Below are positions 54,170-64,000 of a DNA stretch of 64,000 nt, one piece after another. The stretch lies in contig OZ345356.1 in the NCBI GenBank assembly GCA_977006965.1, forward strand, positions 2,418,001 to 2,482,000. The letters are read 5' to 3'. This stretch comes from Phymatolithon calcareum (lineage: Eukaryota; Rhodophyta; Florideophyceae; Hapalidiales). The notes under the pieces are model-generated. The model ran no database searches, had not been told where the DNA came from, and saw only the letters and a list, made by a program, of their open reading frames with translations. Numbering within the stretch: position 1 is the stretch's first letter; every line of letters starts with the position of its first letter. Made by a program: the position numbers and the translations under genes.

Positions 54170-55010
54170 CCTTGTGCTCTTCTTCCAGATGGGGAAGATA
54201 GCGTGCAAGGACGCATCTTTTTTTTGCAACTGTTTAGTTGTTTATTTGAAAGCCCTCATTAACACTCCTAAGACTTTACGAGAGCAGATTTTCGTAACTT
54301 GTTCATTCTAGTATATCACCTGGTCCCTATTACAGGGACTCATCGTTCATACGTATGGTCTCCATGTGGCGCTCTGCTGCCGTTCCGAATGCAGCAAGGA
54401 CGCATCTGCGACAAGACGATTTTCTGTCCGCGGCATTTGAAAATCCATTTACGCTGTTGTGCTAACGAACACAGAGGTTGTGAACGTCCTTTTTGAAGAA
54501 TTGAGTGAAGAAACGAAGCTCTGCCAATTTGCATGCATTTAACTTTCTTCAATCTCACATATACTCTAGTCTTTGACTTTGCCAAGACGGGATGTTCTCC
54601 ATTGTGGATGAAACCGTAGATTTGAAGAGATATCGATTAGTCGAATAGGGAATGGACCCATACACGCGTGCTATAATGTGGTGCAGAAGGAGCACGCAGC
54701 TGATCCTCCTGGTGCTGTTCAGCGTTATACGCGTGGCGTGCGGGAGGGCGGATTGGTCTAATCAGACTGGCACTCTTTCTCAAGCATGCGGTCTAGAATG
54801 TACCAGGACATCCACTTTGTGCCTTCGAGCTATGCATACGAGCAATTGGCGATTGTGAAAATATGTGAGGACAGATTTAATTTGGCAATTTGCTGTGAGA
54901 CGGTGTAGGAGTGCCAATAAACGCGACTTATACAGTGGATCTTTATTCTAATGCCATGGAAGGATGCAAGAATGTTAATTTTTTGGTCTCGGAAACACTC
55001 ATGGTAAGCA
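54170..55010. repeat. Direct repeat, copy 2 (with retroposed insertion)
   Basis: Second copy of 52230-52900. 54700-54770 contains a decayed Sel1-like unit corresponding to that in copy 1. Confidence 0.7.
54206..54407 (-). mobile_element. 174-bp retroposed insertion with 14-bp target duplication
   Basis: GCAAGGACGCATCT flanks the insert on both sides (54206-54219 and 54394-54407); the sister repeat at 52310 has it once. Read on the - strand, the insert (54220-54393) ends with GGGCTTTCAAATAAAC, then an oligo(A) tail. The tail motif resembles the presumed 3' end of the LINE at 55717-56940 (GGGCTTTTAAATAAAC). A truncated LINE or a SINE using the same machinery fits; no tRNA-like promoter boxes are visible. 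Confidence 0.88.
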
Positions 55011-55019
55011 CCGCTCAAA

Positions 55020-55480
55020 ACGTCTAGCAAAACAGCAACGCAATCCTAATTTATTGTCGAAGCGTGTGCCGAGTGCGTTCGTTAGTTGGTTCGAATGGGA
55101 CGTCGGATTGGAATATCGGTCGAATGTGAGAGTGTGCTAATTGCTTACGAGATGTTGCGGCGCTGTTTGTCGCCCTGTTGTGGTCGACGCTTCGCGCGCG
55201 ACCGCTGCTGGACCCCTGAAGGATGCCGGGGCAGTTCCTCGTGTGTGGCCTGTGTGGAGTCTATTTAAACTCGGACCATGGACGAGCTGGAAGATGGAGG
55301 GATATATCTGAGCTGGTCGGTTGTTGTGAAAAGATGCTAATCGAGCTGTCTGCTCGGTTTGGCGCAGGAGGTTGAAGTGTAAGTAAAATAGCGGCTGGTG
55401 TGCGTGGTGGAGCTTCTGCTCCTGTTTCTGATGTTATCATGCGCTCGCGTTGTATACGCGACCGTGCAGTACTGTAGATT
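55020..55480 (+). repeat. LTR-like sequence related to 17555-18339
   Basis: 55190-55465 matches the right half of the candidate solo LTR, including CTATTTAAACTCGGACCATGG and the terminal GTTGTATACGCGACC. The left part is less similar. Target duplications were not identified. Confidence 0.5.
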
Positions 55481-55716
55481 TTGGAACCAAATCGTCGTGC
55501 AAGTAAATGCCATAATTTTCAGATGAAAATGGCTTGGACACATATGACACTTCGCGTGGACGATGAGCATCGCATGGGGGATATGTGTTGATTTATTTTT
55601 AAAAGCTCCCAACGCCTCTCTTCAAGAGTAACAGGGCCGCTTTTGCACGAATTTCTAAGCTAACGTAGTTTGACTATTCAGTATATCCTTGATTCGTATT
55701 TCTCTCCCAACAAGTT

Positions 55717-56940
55717 TTTTTCCTTTCAAGTTTATTTAAAAGCCCCACAGACTTCCGAAGATATGGGCGAGGCTTCCTCTTGTGCAGAAATCGGTGCCTT
55801 CATTTACTGAAGGTGTGTGCTTGAGCTACTTATATACCCCTAGATAAGTGAAGCTAACTGTGATGACACGCATGGTCTCACACTCGGAGTATCAGCTGAT
55901 AATAATCAAGCTGATCACCTAACAGACACAGTCTTGCTAACAGTAATAATCTTGAACGTTTACGCCTGTGGGAATCTTCCACAGGCATATTGCAGCGCGA
56001 TTTGTCTGTGCTTCACCTTGGGGAACATGAGAATTGCTGGCAATTCTCTTGTCTTGTCGTATGGTATCTTCCTTTTCCGCTTCGATTCTAGGCGGTCTCC
56101 TTCCATTTCCAGAAATTTCGATCGAAGTGCTTGCGAAGACTGGTTTGTTGGGATATGCTTTACAGCTTCATCAAACGGCTCTCTGGTCCCCATCGCGGTG
56201 ATATCTTTCCTCGTGTACTGCCATTCATGGTTGTTTCTGCTTTCGGGCACTTCATTTGAATACATACATTCTTTCGCCTTGTTCCTTCTCAGCATTTTGA
56301 AGGCCAAGATTTCTCGTCCAGGTGGGGCCGTCTGGATCCGGCACAGGAGACAGAGCCTGTCCGTCCTTCCTCGGGCCAGTGGCCCGAATACTTGATTGAA
56401 GAATGTTGCTTCTACTTCCTTGACGGCATTTTGTACGTCTTCTGTCCAGGGCGTTAAGTGCATTGCGCACTCCCAGCGTGGCTGTACTAGCGCCTTGTAT
56501 ATTCGAATACACTTCTGTATACTCAGCCCTTTCTTGAACACTGCCAGTGTACGCAACTCGTACACGGCCGTCCTTGCTTTCTTTAGTCGTTGCATCATTA
56601 GCGTATCTGTGACTCCTCCGAGGTCTAGGCATACTCCAAGTTAAGTGACCTCAGGAACGTGTGTCAGAACCTTGTTCGCGAGCTTGAATGTCTTGCCCAC
56701 TGTTTCCTCTGATTCGAGAACTTCGCTTTTCCCTTCTCTAGTGTTCCACGTCATCTCTCGCTCTTGTGCCTATTGGGTAGCTATATTTAATAGTCCTTGC
56801 AATGCAGCGGGGGATTTCGTAGAGAGAAGAACATCGTCTGCGAAGAGGACAGAAGGAACTTCAGCCCAGGTTTTTGATGCCCGGCTCATTCTGTCGACGA
56901 ATTCACCCATGCAGATGTTGTAGAGGCTTGGACTGAGAGG
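55717..56940 (-). pseudogene. LINE reverse transcriptase fragment, 5'-truncated
   Basis: Read on the - strand in a single frame, the sequence contains the RT catalytic motif VLFADDVLLS (about 56822-56855). Then come LGVCLDLGGVTDTLMMQRL (thumb-type region) and an open stretch from 56598 to 55960 with SIQKCIRIYKALVQPRWECAMHL, typical of LINE ORF2 after the RT. Two in-frame stops (56770-56772 and 56641-56643) show decay. A - strand AAATAAAC motif and oligo(A) near 55717-55745 are the probable 3' end. It abuts the Sel1 fragment at about 56940. Confidence 0.8.
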
Positions 56941-56941
56941 C

Positions 56942-57308
56942 GACCCTTCTCCCCGTCACTGCGCCACAGTAAGCCCAAATTGACCATGGCATTCGCATGT
57001 CCCCTTTCCACGCCGTCCGTGTACAGCTTCGCTGCTCGATGAACGTCAATTACTACATCATCACCACCTTCCTGCAGCACGTTTGCCAGCTTTACCATTG
57101 CAAGGACAACACCGCTCTCTTCCACCGCACGAGAATACTGTTGCACTACCTGCGGAAGATTTGCCTGTACGCCTTCCCCGCCAGTTTCCGACATCACTGC
57201 TAGGTTGTACATTGCATTTGCGTATTCGCCTTCATCAATGGCGCATGTGTACAACTCCACCGCAAGAATATAGTGCACTACATTTTTTCGATTGAAGTTT
57301 ATTTTCAA
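56942..57308 (-). pseudogene. Sel1-like repeat protein fragment cut by a LINE
   Basis: The sequence has three Sel1-type repeats: AVELYTCAIDEGEYANAMYNLAV, then VVQQYSRAVEESGVVLAMVKLANVL, then AAKLYTDGVERGHANAMVNLGLL (conserved Ala, Gly and LY positions about every 36 residues). The frame runs into LINE sequence and stops at 56886. This is the clearest Sel1 sequence in the window and identifies the decayed pieces at 50.2-55 kb. No start or other domain is visible. Confidence 0.7.
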
Positions 57309-58128
57309 ATAAACTTCAGTGCGTCCCAGTCTTACGAATAGACGGGAAAAGCTTCTTCAGTTGCTGCCGTCCAGCGTGTAGACCGTGAAAGACAGGACTA
57401 TACTTATTAATTAATTTTGAAAAATATTTCGCCGTGCTCACAAGTCTAGATTTCACATTTTTGAATGCAAAGTAAAAACAATTTATCGACAGAGCAAGGA
57501 ACTACATCGCAAAGTTGTGCCACGTTTGTTTGGCATCACGAAGCTTGTTTTTGTAAGCATAGATGAAATGAATATGTGTGCCGCTTTGTGGGATCATCAG
57601 CTCTTTTCACGTTTTTTTAGCCTAACAATCTAAATCTGGGGCTGGCGCCAGCTTTCCAATGGCAAATGCAGTTTACGTCTGCCTCCAAAAGTAAACTTTG
57701 GGGAAGCACATTGGGGCTTGTACTAAAGTGAGATATATGTTTATTTGCGGCCTCTCTATCGCGCATCTATTCTGTAGACAAGAGACTGTCGAATCGCTTC
57801 CTCTTCCAATGGCCTCTGTCGACCTTTGTATGTTTCTGCCTTTCCTTGCTGTCCACCTCGACTTTTCATTGCCAGAATGGGAGCCGAAAAGCGTGCTCTC
57901 CTTGAACTTCTTTTAGCTCTCTGGAGGAAATAAAAATTTCCGTAATGAGTTGAAAAACAATATCCTTCAAACAGTCAGCAGCCCAGTGCCACAGAGTTTT
58001 CAAAAAAAGGCTTCGCCGTGTCCGCACCTCGTCGAACGGGACGTACAGGATCTCAAATGCCATTATTACTCCATAAATTGGTTGCGGCGTGCGGCTCTTG
58101 TCATTTCCGCACAATAAAACTACAGAAA
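57309..58128. other. Intergenic, nothing recognised
   Basis: AT-rich, short ORFs only. An inverted repeat TGAAGTTTATTTTCAAATAAACTTCA lies at about 57290-57315. Confidence 0.4.
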
Positions 58129-58410
58129 ATGATAGCGTACATGATCGAATGGAATGACGCGGTGCGAAGCTTCATACCCTCTGATTAGTACAGTCATGAG
58201 ATCGAAAAGGAATTTGGCAAAGACGTAGAAATCGAGAGCGAGCAGCAAATGATAAAGGATTGGGATATGGATCAGAAGATTGAAAAAGAACGTCCAAAAA
58301 GACTATACAGCTAGAATGGAAAAAAGACGAAGAAGGATATTCAAGAAGAATCCACTCCTCGGCGTCGACAAATACCCACTGGTCCTTACCTTAAAATGAA
58401 GCTCTCATAG
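58129..58410 (+). pseudogene. Unrecognised charged-protein remnant with two in-frame stops
   Basis: One frame from the ATG at 58129 to the TAG at 58408-58410 encodes a highly charged sequence (YSHEIEKEFGKDVEIESEQ, then DMDQKIEKERPKRLYS). It is broken by TAG codons near 58186 and 58312. Its composition differs from the surroundings, which suggests a former gene. Family unknown. Confidence 0.3.
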
Positions 58411-58639
58411 AAACCGTTGTGTCCAATCGTTCATGGGAAGAATTCCAAGGAATCCGTCACTTCTGGAAGACAAACTTGGGCGACTGGGGAAATGGGCCAC
58501 ATTTCCATGCAGCAAGTGACGCTCAAGCCTTCATCGATAAGAGAAGAAGAAAGGAGAGTCGCAATGGCGATTAATATGAGCCTCAACTATACTCATTAAG
58601 TTGTAGGACGGAGAGCAAAGCAAGAACAGCCGGAATCAA

Positions 58640-58880
58640 GGTGCCTTTTAAGCTCCCGTTGCGTAGCGAGCTACATTTACAATAAATAAATTGCAATATT
58701 TTAGATTGGGACTATTCACAGAGGCAATTTGACACAATCGAGGTTGTCGTAAATCGTAAACGGAATAGAATATATTTGCAGACACTCAGTGTGAGAAGTA
58801 CCTCTAGACCTGGCTAAAATTAAATAAAATTAATTAAATTTGAAACTAAAGTTATGGTACTGCGCGAGCGAGCGAGCCCA
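58640..58880. repeat. Second copy of the GCGAGC-ended repeat
   Basis: Matches 51275-51535 from CTCCCGTTGCGTAGC to GCGCGAGCGAGCGAGCCC. After this point the sequence differs from the first copy. Confidence 0.7.
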
Positions 58881-59793
58881 CAATTATGGTATTATACGCG
58901 ATGCGAAAAGTTACGGAACTCGGTGTCCTTGCCATTCATTGGTGCACATAAGTTGCACTAATAGGACAGAATTCAAATCTGCACATTTTACTGGTGCATC
59001 GTTCACACACTCATTGGAGGAAAATCTTTTTCGGTAACCTGATTGGCACGTTAAGAGGGATTAAAATTTGAAGATTTTTTGAAATAAAATATCTGGTAAA
59101 ATCATCCGTGAAACACGAGTTTGTCAGTTTTTCCCATGTACCTTACACAAATTCCGAAGGATGGTGTCGTTTTGTAAAAACCTACTTTTAAAAATCACGG
59201 ACGGACTTACGTAAGTCTGTCCGTGCATTTCTATCCACCAACCATGTTTAATATCATACAACAACACGTGGTGTGCACGGAGTGGAGGAAGAAGTGGATC
59301 AAGTGTTCGAGCTTTTACTGTATGGAATTCCTCAACTTCAATGACCCCGTCAGATACACAGTGCAGGGGAGAGGGAGTATCCCGCTGCCATCGGGGAGCT
59401 ATGTAATATCTGGTTGAGAGGGATGTGGGCACACCCGAGAGAGCGAAATTGAACTCTTAGGACCAACTAACACTTTTACAGCTACTATAGCTTCTGGGAG
59501 ATGTGGTATACTTGTGCGGCGGTCGAAACAGACCCATCCCAATGCGAGGGCAAATCAGCCAGAAGAAGTACTAAGATGGGCTAAGATGGGCAAATTGAAT
59601 GCAGGCCTCTTTCGTCTATGTCGGATAAGCTCGAAAAATGCTCACACGTGCACTTGTGCTCTAGAGAAACTAGCGGAAGGATCAAATCTGTAAAAACATC
59701 AGAGGCAATTTTTCAAAATGAACAAACTGTAAAGATAGGCCATGTCTAGCCATCCCGGCTCGTACTGCTCATACTCGCTTCCACTCAAATTTT
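58881..59793. other. Intergenic with one short palindrome
   Basis: No gene recognised. 59196-59225 is a spacer-free palindrome with 15-bp arms and one mismatch (CACGGACGGACTTAC / GTAAGTCTGTCCGTG). Confidence 0.5.
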
Positions 59794-60900
59794 GGACCAC
59801 AGGGGCAGTGGTTCGTCCTAGGGCTAAATATATTGCTTTCAACACTAGCTTTGAGTATCACTGCCAGCTGGAATATCATAGCTAAAATTAAGAGAAAAAC
59901 TCAGCCGTATGATAAATTTGGTGAATAATGCATTTTCGCTGATTTGGGGTCATGAAGGACGATCTTTAAATTCGATTAAATTTTCGGTGAAAAGTACATT
60001 TTCCTCAATATCTCGGAACCCTTTTGTCCAATTTGACCAGAGACACGCGCAATGAATTTTAGGGTTTTGAGGTCCGACCACTTTAGTGAGCGTAATTTGG
60101 CAAGATTTTGTGCCCGGGTCCGGTTTTTTGTATGATATTGTGCATCCACACACATATAGCACATGGTGTCAGCTTTCTTCTTCATATTAGCGTAAGTCCG
60201 CTCTATGCAGTTTATATGCTCCTTGTGCTCCTTGGTCGAGGCTCATGATGAGCCTGGACCACAAGAGAGGAGAATTAACATCGATAGGACCAAATGGGGA
60301 CTATACATTTATCTGGACCACAGGGGCAATGGTCCGTCCTGGGGCTAAATATATTGCTTTCAACACTAGCTTTGAGTATCACTGCCAGCTGGAATATCAT
60401 AGCTAAAATTAAGAGAAAAACTCAGCCGTGTGATAAATTTGATGAATAGTGCATTTTCGCTGATTTGGGGTCATGAAGGACGATCTTTAAATTCGATTAA
60501 ATTTTCGGTGAAAAGTACATTTTCGTCAATATCTCAGAACCCTTTTGTCCAATTTGACCAGAGACAAGCACAATGAATTTTAGGGTTTTGAGATCCGACC
60601 ACTTTAGTGAGCGTAATTTGGCATGATTTTGTGCCCGGGTCCGGTTTTTTGTATGATATTGTGCATCCACACACATATAGCACATGGTGTCAGCTTTCTT
60701 CTTCATATTAGCGTATAAGTCCGCTCTATGCAGTTTATGTGCTCCTTGTGCTCCTTGGTCGAGGCTCATGATGAGCCTGGACCACAAGAGAGGAGAATTA
60801 ACATCGATAGGACCAAATGGGGACTATACATTTATCTGGACCACAGGGGCAATGGTCCGTCCTGGGGCTAAATACATTACTATAAACACTAGCATTGAGT
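59794..60900. repeat. Tandem duplication of about 521 bp forming the left border of the helicase element
   Basis: Units start GGACCACAGGGGCA at 59794, 60315 and 60838 (periods 521 and 523). The first two are nearly identical and the third is partial. Each unit ends with GAGGCTCATGATGAGCCTGGACCACAAG and GGACCAAATGGGGAC. The same motifs occur inverted at 63519-63870. Confidence 0.88.
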
Positions 60901-61469
60901 AACAAGTAGTGGAAAAGAGTAAAATACGTTTCCATGCACAAAGGTCAAGGTAGTGAGCTTTGCGTCACCGGTGGTAGGTGAGGATTTACGCGGTTCCGCG
61001 GCCGGTCGAAGGTCGAGAATTAGTGTTCTATCTTCTGTGCACATATCCTGAATCTGTATTCGGAGCTGAATGTTTTTTCCTCGACATCTCAAAAAAAATC
61101 CTCAAATAATTTTGATATCACTGCATGATGTTGGTAGTGTAACTAGTAGGAAACATCAAGGGCTGAACTTTACGATATATGGTTCTACTACAATGAAGAA
61201 GGGTCAAAGCTCACTGGTGGAACCATAGCCTGAAAATGATTTCCCCAACGAAACAGTATAGGAATACGAAAGGGAACTGCGGGCTGCTCAATTGAAAGAT
61301 TTGGATATGGGCTATAAACTGGACCAATACATAAACTCCCAATCTTTGATTCTAAAGACCCTATTTGGAGTTTCGGTTGCGATATTCGAGAATAGTAGGT
61401 CACAATATCTTGGTTGAGAACAAGTGAAAGCAAATTTAGTTCTTCTCCAATATCTCCGGCCCAAAGACA
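60901..61469. other. Spacer inside the helicase element
   Basis: No motif identified; short ORFs only. Confidence 0.35.
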
Positions 61470-61856
61470 CTAGCTTGGAATTCCAATTCGTAAAAGTGAC
61501 GACATCATCTGAAGAGAATTGACATATCCTAAGGATTTCGCGGTCTCCTTAAGAAATATACCTCGTCGTGATGTATCTAAATTCATGTGACGAAGAAACG
61601 TTTTTCTGGTCTCTTCGTCAAGTCTAGAAGCCCTCAGAAGAGTCGAAGATATACTGTTTCTGCAGACTTGGGGCTCAATGCGCAAACTATCTCCCATTGC
61701 AGAGGTACAATAATATATCGAGAGAACAGTAGCATAAAGCCAGCAGTTCCCATCACCGGGTACATCTACTATTGTCCATAGTCTTGAGTCAGGAGCTATA
61801 CTAAGGTTTGCAATCATATTAAACGATAGAGTATGAAAATTTTCACAGATGCACAC
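61470..61856 (-). pseudogene. OTU-like cysteine protease fragment
   Basis: The frame (about 128 codons) contains WTIVDVPGDGNCWLYATVLSIY, matching the OTU active-site box in which the Asp-Gly-Asn-Cys cysteine is the nucleophile. The catalytic His region is not present before the stop at 61470, so the domain is truncated. It overlaps the helicase frame by about 40 bp in a different frame. OTU domains accompany helicases in some eukaryotic transposons (Helitron/Helentron families among them). Confidence 0.6.
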
Positions 61857-63367
61857 AATGACAATGTGTGTGAACGTTCTATCCTTTCTACAGTATTTGG
61901 ATTAAAGCAAGCTCGCAAAATATCAAAATAATATTCTCTTGAACCAAAATGCAGCTTTTGTTTTCGTGTATTGCTTTGGGTTCTCGCATTTATATTCAAC
62001 TGAGATATTTTTGAAGATTGTTTCGGTGGATAGAGATCGATTTCTTCAGGCTCCCCACTCTCATTAGCTAGATCTATTTTCAAATCTGTACATTTGTTCA
62101 CCTCATCAGGAAAAAGCGATCCATTGTAGTAGCTAGTTAATGTTTGATCACAGAGAAGGTCATGTCGTTTTTCCTCTTCGAGAACCTCTTTAGAGGGCCT
62201 GAAATATTTGAAATCCTCATGACTTAGCCTTTCACAGAGAAAGAGACCTCTTAATTTCGTGACACGTGATAAAAGTACATAGAGAGATGTTGGATGTCTT
62301 CCACCTTCTGAGAGAGTGTACGACAAAATGGCCTTACAAGTAGTCCCTGTAATGTATGAATTGTTGCTGCAAACAACGGAGATATTGGCACTTGTGTAAT
62401 TTTTATGCTGAAAGAACTTTGCGTCATACAATTGACACGAACTGTCTGTTTGAGGAAGAATAGGAATTGTATTTACAGGATACATACGTGTAACACCGGG
62501 AAAGCGGTGCTTTAGCGTGTTCTGATCGATAGCCACATACACTATTTCTGGATGAGCTGTGGCTATTTTCATTGAACCATTTTCCAGATTTGTATCATTG
62601 AAAACAGTACTCTCTGAGAACTGACAACCAACGATAGTTCCGGTGGATCCATTTGCTAATCCAAGCTTCGGGTTAATATTCTGAGTAATGTAAACTGGCA
62701 TACCTGGAAATATCGGACGCAGAGGTGAGAGCCTTTGCAGCTTGTTGTCGCCAAGTTTGAAAAGTTCATTCATTTTCTCCAAACTTGGCCTTATGCCTCT
62801 TTCAGTCGCATTGAACTTAGCTGGCCATATTATAGGAACTGCTCTAGAGCTAGATCTCTTCGCTATTTCAGCTATGCCTAGCCAATGAATGGAATGCCTA
62901 CTTGTATTCCCTTGAACTGCCACTGGAAAAGCAATGATTTCGTTCGCTTGCTGCTGCTGGAAATCTATGTGTACTTCCGTATTTGATAAAGATGAATCTA
63001 GATACCTACTGTTTAATACAGTAAAATCATCTTCAGTATGTGTACCTGCTCGAAGTCTGCTAAGTAATGCCCCATATAATGGATCATCATGATGTCTCAT
63101 GTTTTCCGTTAGATTTACTACGATGTTAAACATTCGCCATTAAAGAAACCCAGTTGTGTTGTTTGTTTTTAAACTATCCTCTACTGAATACTTCAGAGAG
63201 TTCTGGTCATCAGGACCACCAGTACTTCTGGATAGCGAAGGAAAGCTTGACACACAAGCAGGAGCTGCAAAAATAAATTTCTCGAAGCATGGAGGAAGCT
63301 GGGCAAAGTCACCTGCTGTAACAATATGAACCCTTGGAGAGCCGTTGAGAAGGCGCACGACTGCCAA
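61814..63367 (-). pseudogene. PIF1-type DNA helicase, C-terminal part, one stop
   Basis: A single frame runs from about 63367 to 61814 with one TAA at 63137-63139. Motifs: VHIVTAGDFAQLPP (PIF1 GDxxQLPP motif), LTENMRH, then a long region with GMPVYITQNINPKLGLANGSTGTIVG (late PIF1 domain: N-xxx-LxNGxxGxV) and SLYVLLSRVTKLRGLFL (motif VI, YVxxSR). The Walker A and first domain are absent upstream: an in-frame TGA appears near 63385. PIF1 helicases unwind DNA; transposon-borne relatives act in element replication. It is inactive here. Confidence 0.85.
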
Positions 63368-63509
63368 ATCAAAACCTTTGTCGACGTTTCACATTCGGCT
63401 TAAGACTGAAATGGGCATACAAGCCTGGTTTCGCAGCACGAAAGGACTTGTGTACAGATCGGCGATCGTGTGGTCCACCACTACACTATGCATTCTCTGC
63501 AGCTTTACA

Positions 63510-63900
63510 AATCTAGCTGGTCCAAATTAATGAGATATCTTCCCCCTTATGGTCCAGACTCATCATGAGCCTCGACCTCGGAACGCCGTGCACGTCAGCT
63601 GCACTGAGTGGACATATCCCGTACATTTCACAGTTAGGATCGTAACACTGAAGTGGCTATATGCTCTAAAAGAACTGAAAAAACAGTATTCTTGCGTTAC
63701 GATCCAAACACTTAAATGCAGTGTATATAATAATCTACATGACCCACTCTAGGACCACTGGCCCTATGGTCCAGATATACAAATAATCCCCTTCTGGTCC
63801 AAATGAATGAGATATCTTCCCCCTTATGGTCCAGACTCATCATGAGCCTCGACCTCGGACCGCCGTGCACGTCAGCTGCACTGAGAGGACAATTTAGAAC
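63510..63900. repeat. Right border repeats, inverted relative to 59794-60900
   Basis: CTGGTCCAAAT.AATGAGATATC...GACTCATCATGAGCCTCGACCTCGG occurs at 63519 and again at 63796 (277-bp period). Together with AGGACCACTGGCCCTATGGTCCAGAT (63751), it is the inverted counterpart of the left-border motifs, moderately diverged. Confidence 0.75.
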
Positions 63901-63954
63901 ACCGTTTAATGTCCGTCGGTTAAATTTAGAGTACAATTTTTAAAAAAAAATTAA

Positions 63955-64000
63955 ACACAAAATTTAATTTAAAAAACTAAAGCTATGGTACTGCGCGAGC
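63955..64000. repeat. Start of a third GCGAGC-type repeat, cut by the window edge
   Basis: AAACTAAAGCTATGGTACTGCGCGAGC matches 51500-51520 and 58843-58865. The rest lies outside the window. Confidence 0.65.

Noticed and set aside
61470-63367. Calling a Helitron outright
   Set aside because: No HUH Rep domain, no TC/CTRR ends identified, and inverted repeats flank the region; only the helicase and OTU parts are supported.
1-64000. Structural RNA genes (tRNA, rRNA, snRNA)
   Set aside because: Scanned by eye for tRNA A/B boxes and rRNA motifs; nothing convincing. A covariance-model search would be decisive.

Overview
The window looks like a gene-poor, transposon-rich stretch of a eukaryotic nuclear genome. 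It holds long intronless reading frames, Ty3/Gypsy and LINE-type retroelements, several TIR elements and many decayed duplicates, with no rRNA, tRNA or bacterial operon structure. Intermediate GC, few introns and NB-ARC/WD40 STAND proteins would fit a florideophyte red alga such as Chondrus crispus. That assignment is inference; no sequence comparison was possible.

Layout, left to right. About 1-43 kb is a degenerate tandem array of one module, present three times: a + strand fragment of ribosomal protein L10 (RPL10/uL16) lying tail-to-tail with a - strand STAND (NLR-like) gene. Unit I has the RPL10 fragment at 5139-5635 and STAND1 at 18493-23721. Unit II has 30760-31091 and 32769-37819. Unit III has 38681-39280 and 40257-42560. 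Only STAND1 is intact: 1742 codons with a PH-like domain, a hydrophobic helical region, a coiled coil, NB-ARC and WD40 repeats. STAND2 and STAND3 are broken. Older, more diverged blocks with RPL10 tails sit at 1-2284 and 43100-45300.

The array is studded with insertions, several provable because a paralogous unit shows the empty site. A 9.5-kb chromodomain Ty3/Gypsy retrotransposon (5766-15301) splits unit I. It carries a 426-codon intact antisense ORF between pol and the 3' LTR, although its own gag-pol is frameshifted. A 2.3-kb TIR element (24033-26362) holds a LINE fragment and a nested 812-bp MITE. A 398-bp mariner/pogo-like MITE lies at 29478-29875. A short retroposed insertion disrupts STAND2. 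A candidate solo LTR lies at 17555-18339.

From about 43 kb to the end, no intact gene is seen. There are AT-rich repeats, a pseudouridine-synthase (RluA/TruC-like) remnant, scattered Sel1-like repeat fragments, a LINE reverse-transcriptase fragment, and (59.8-63.9 kb) remains of an element with a PIF1-type helicase and an OTU-like protease fragment flanked by inverted repeats.

Functionally the one convincing host gene is STAND1, which by architecture is an intracellular signalling or immune-type receptor. Its paralogues keep the N-terminal and NTPase half almost unchanged but differ strongly in the WD40 half.
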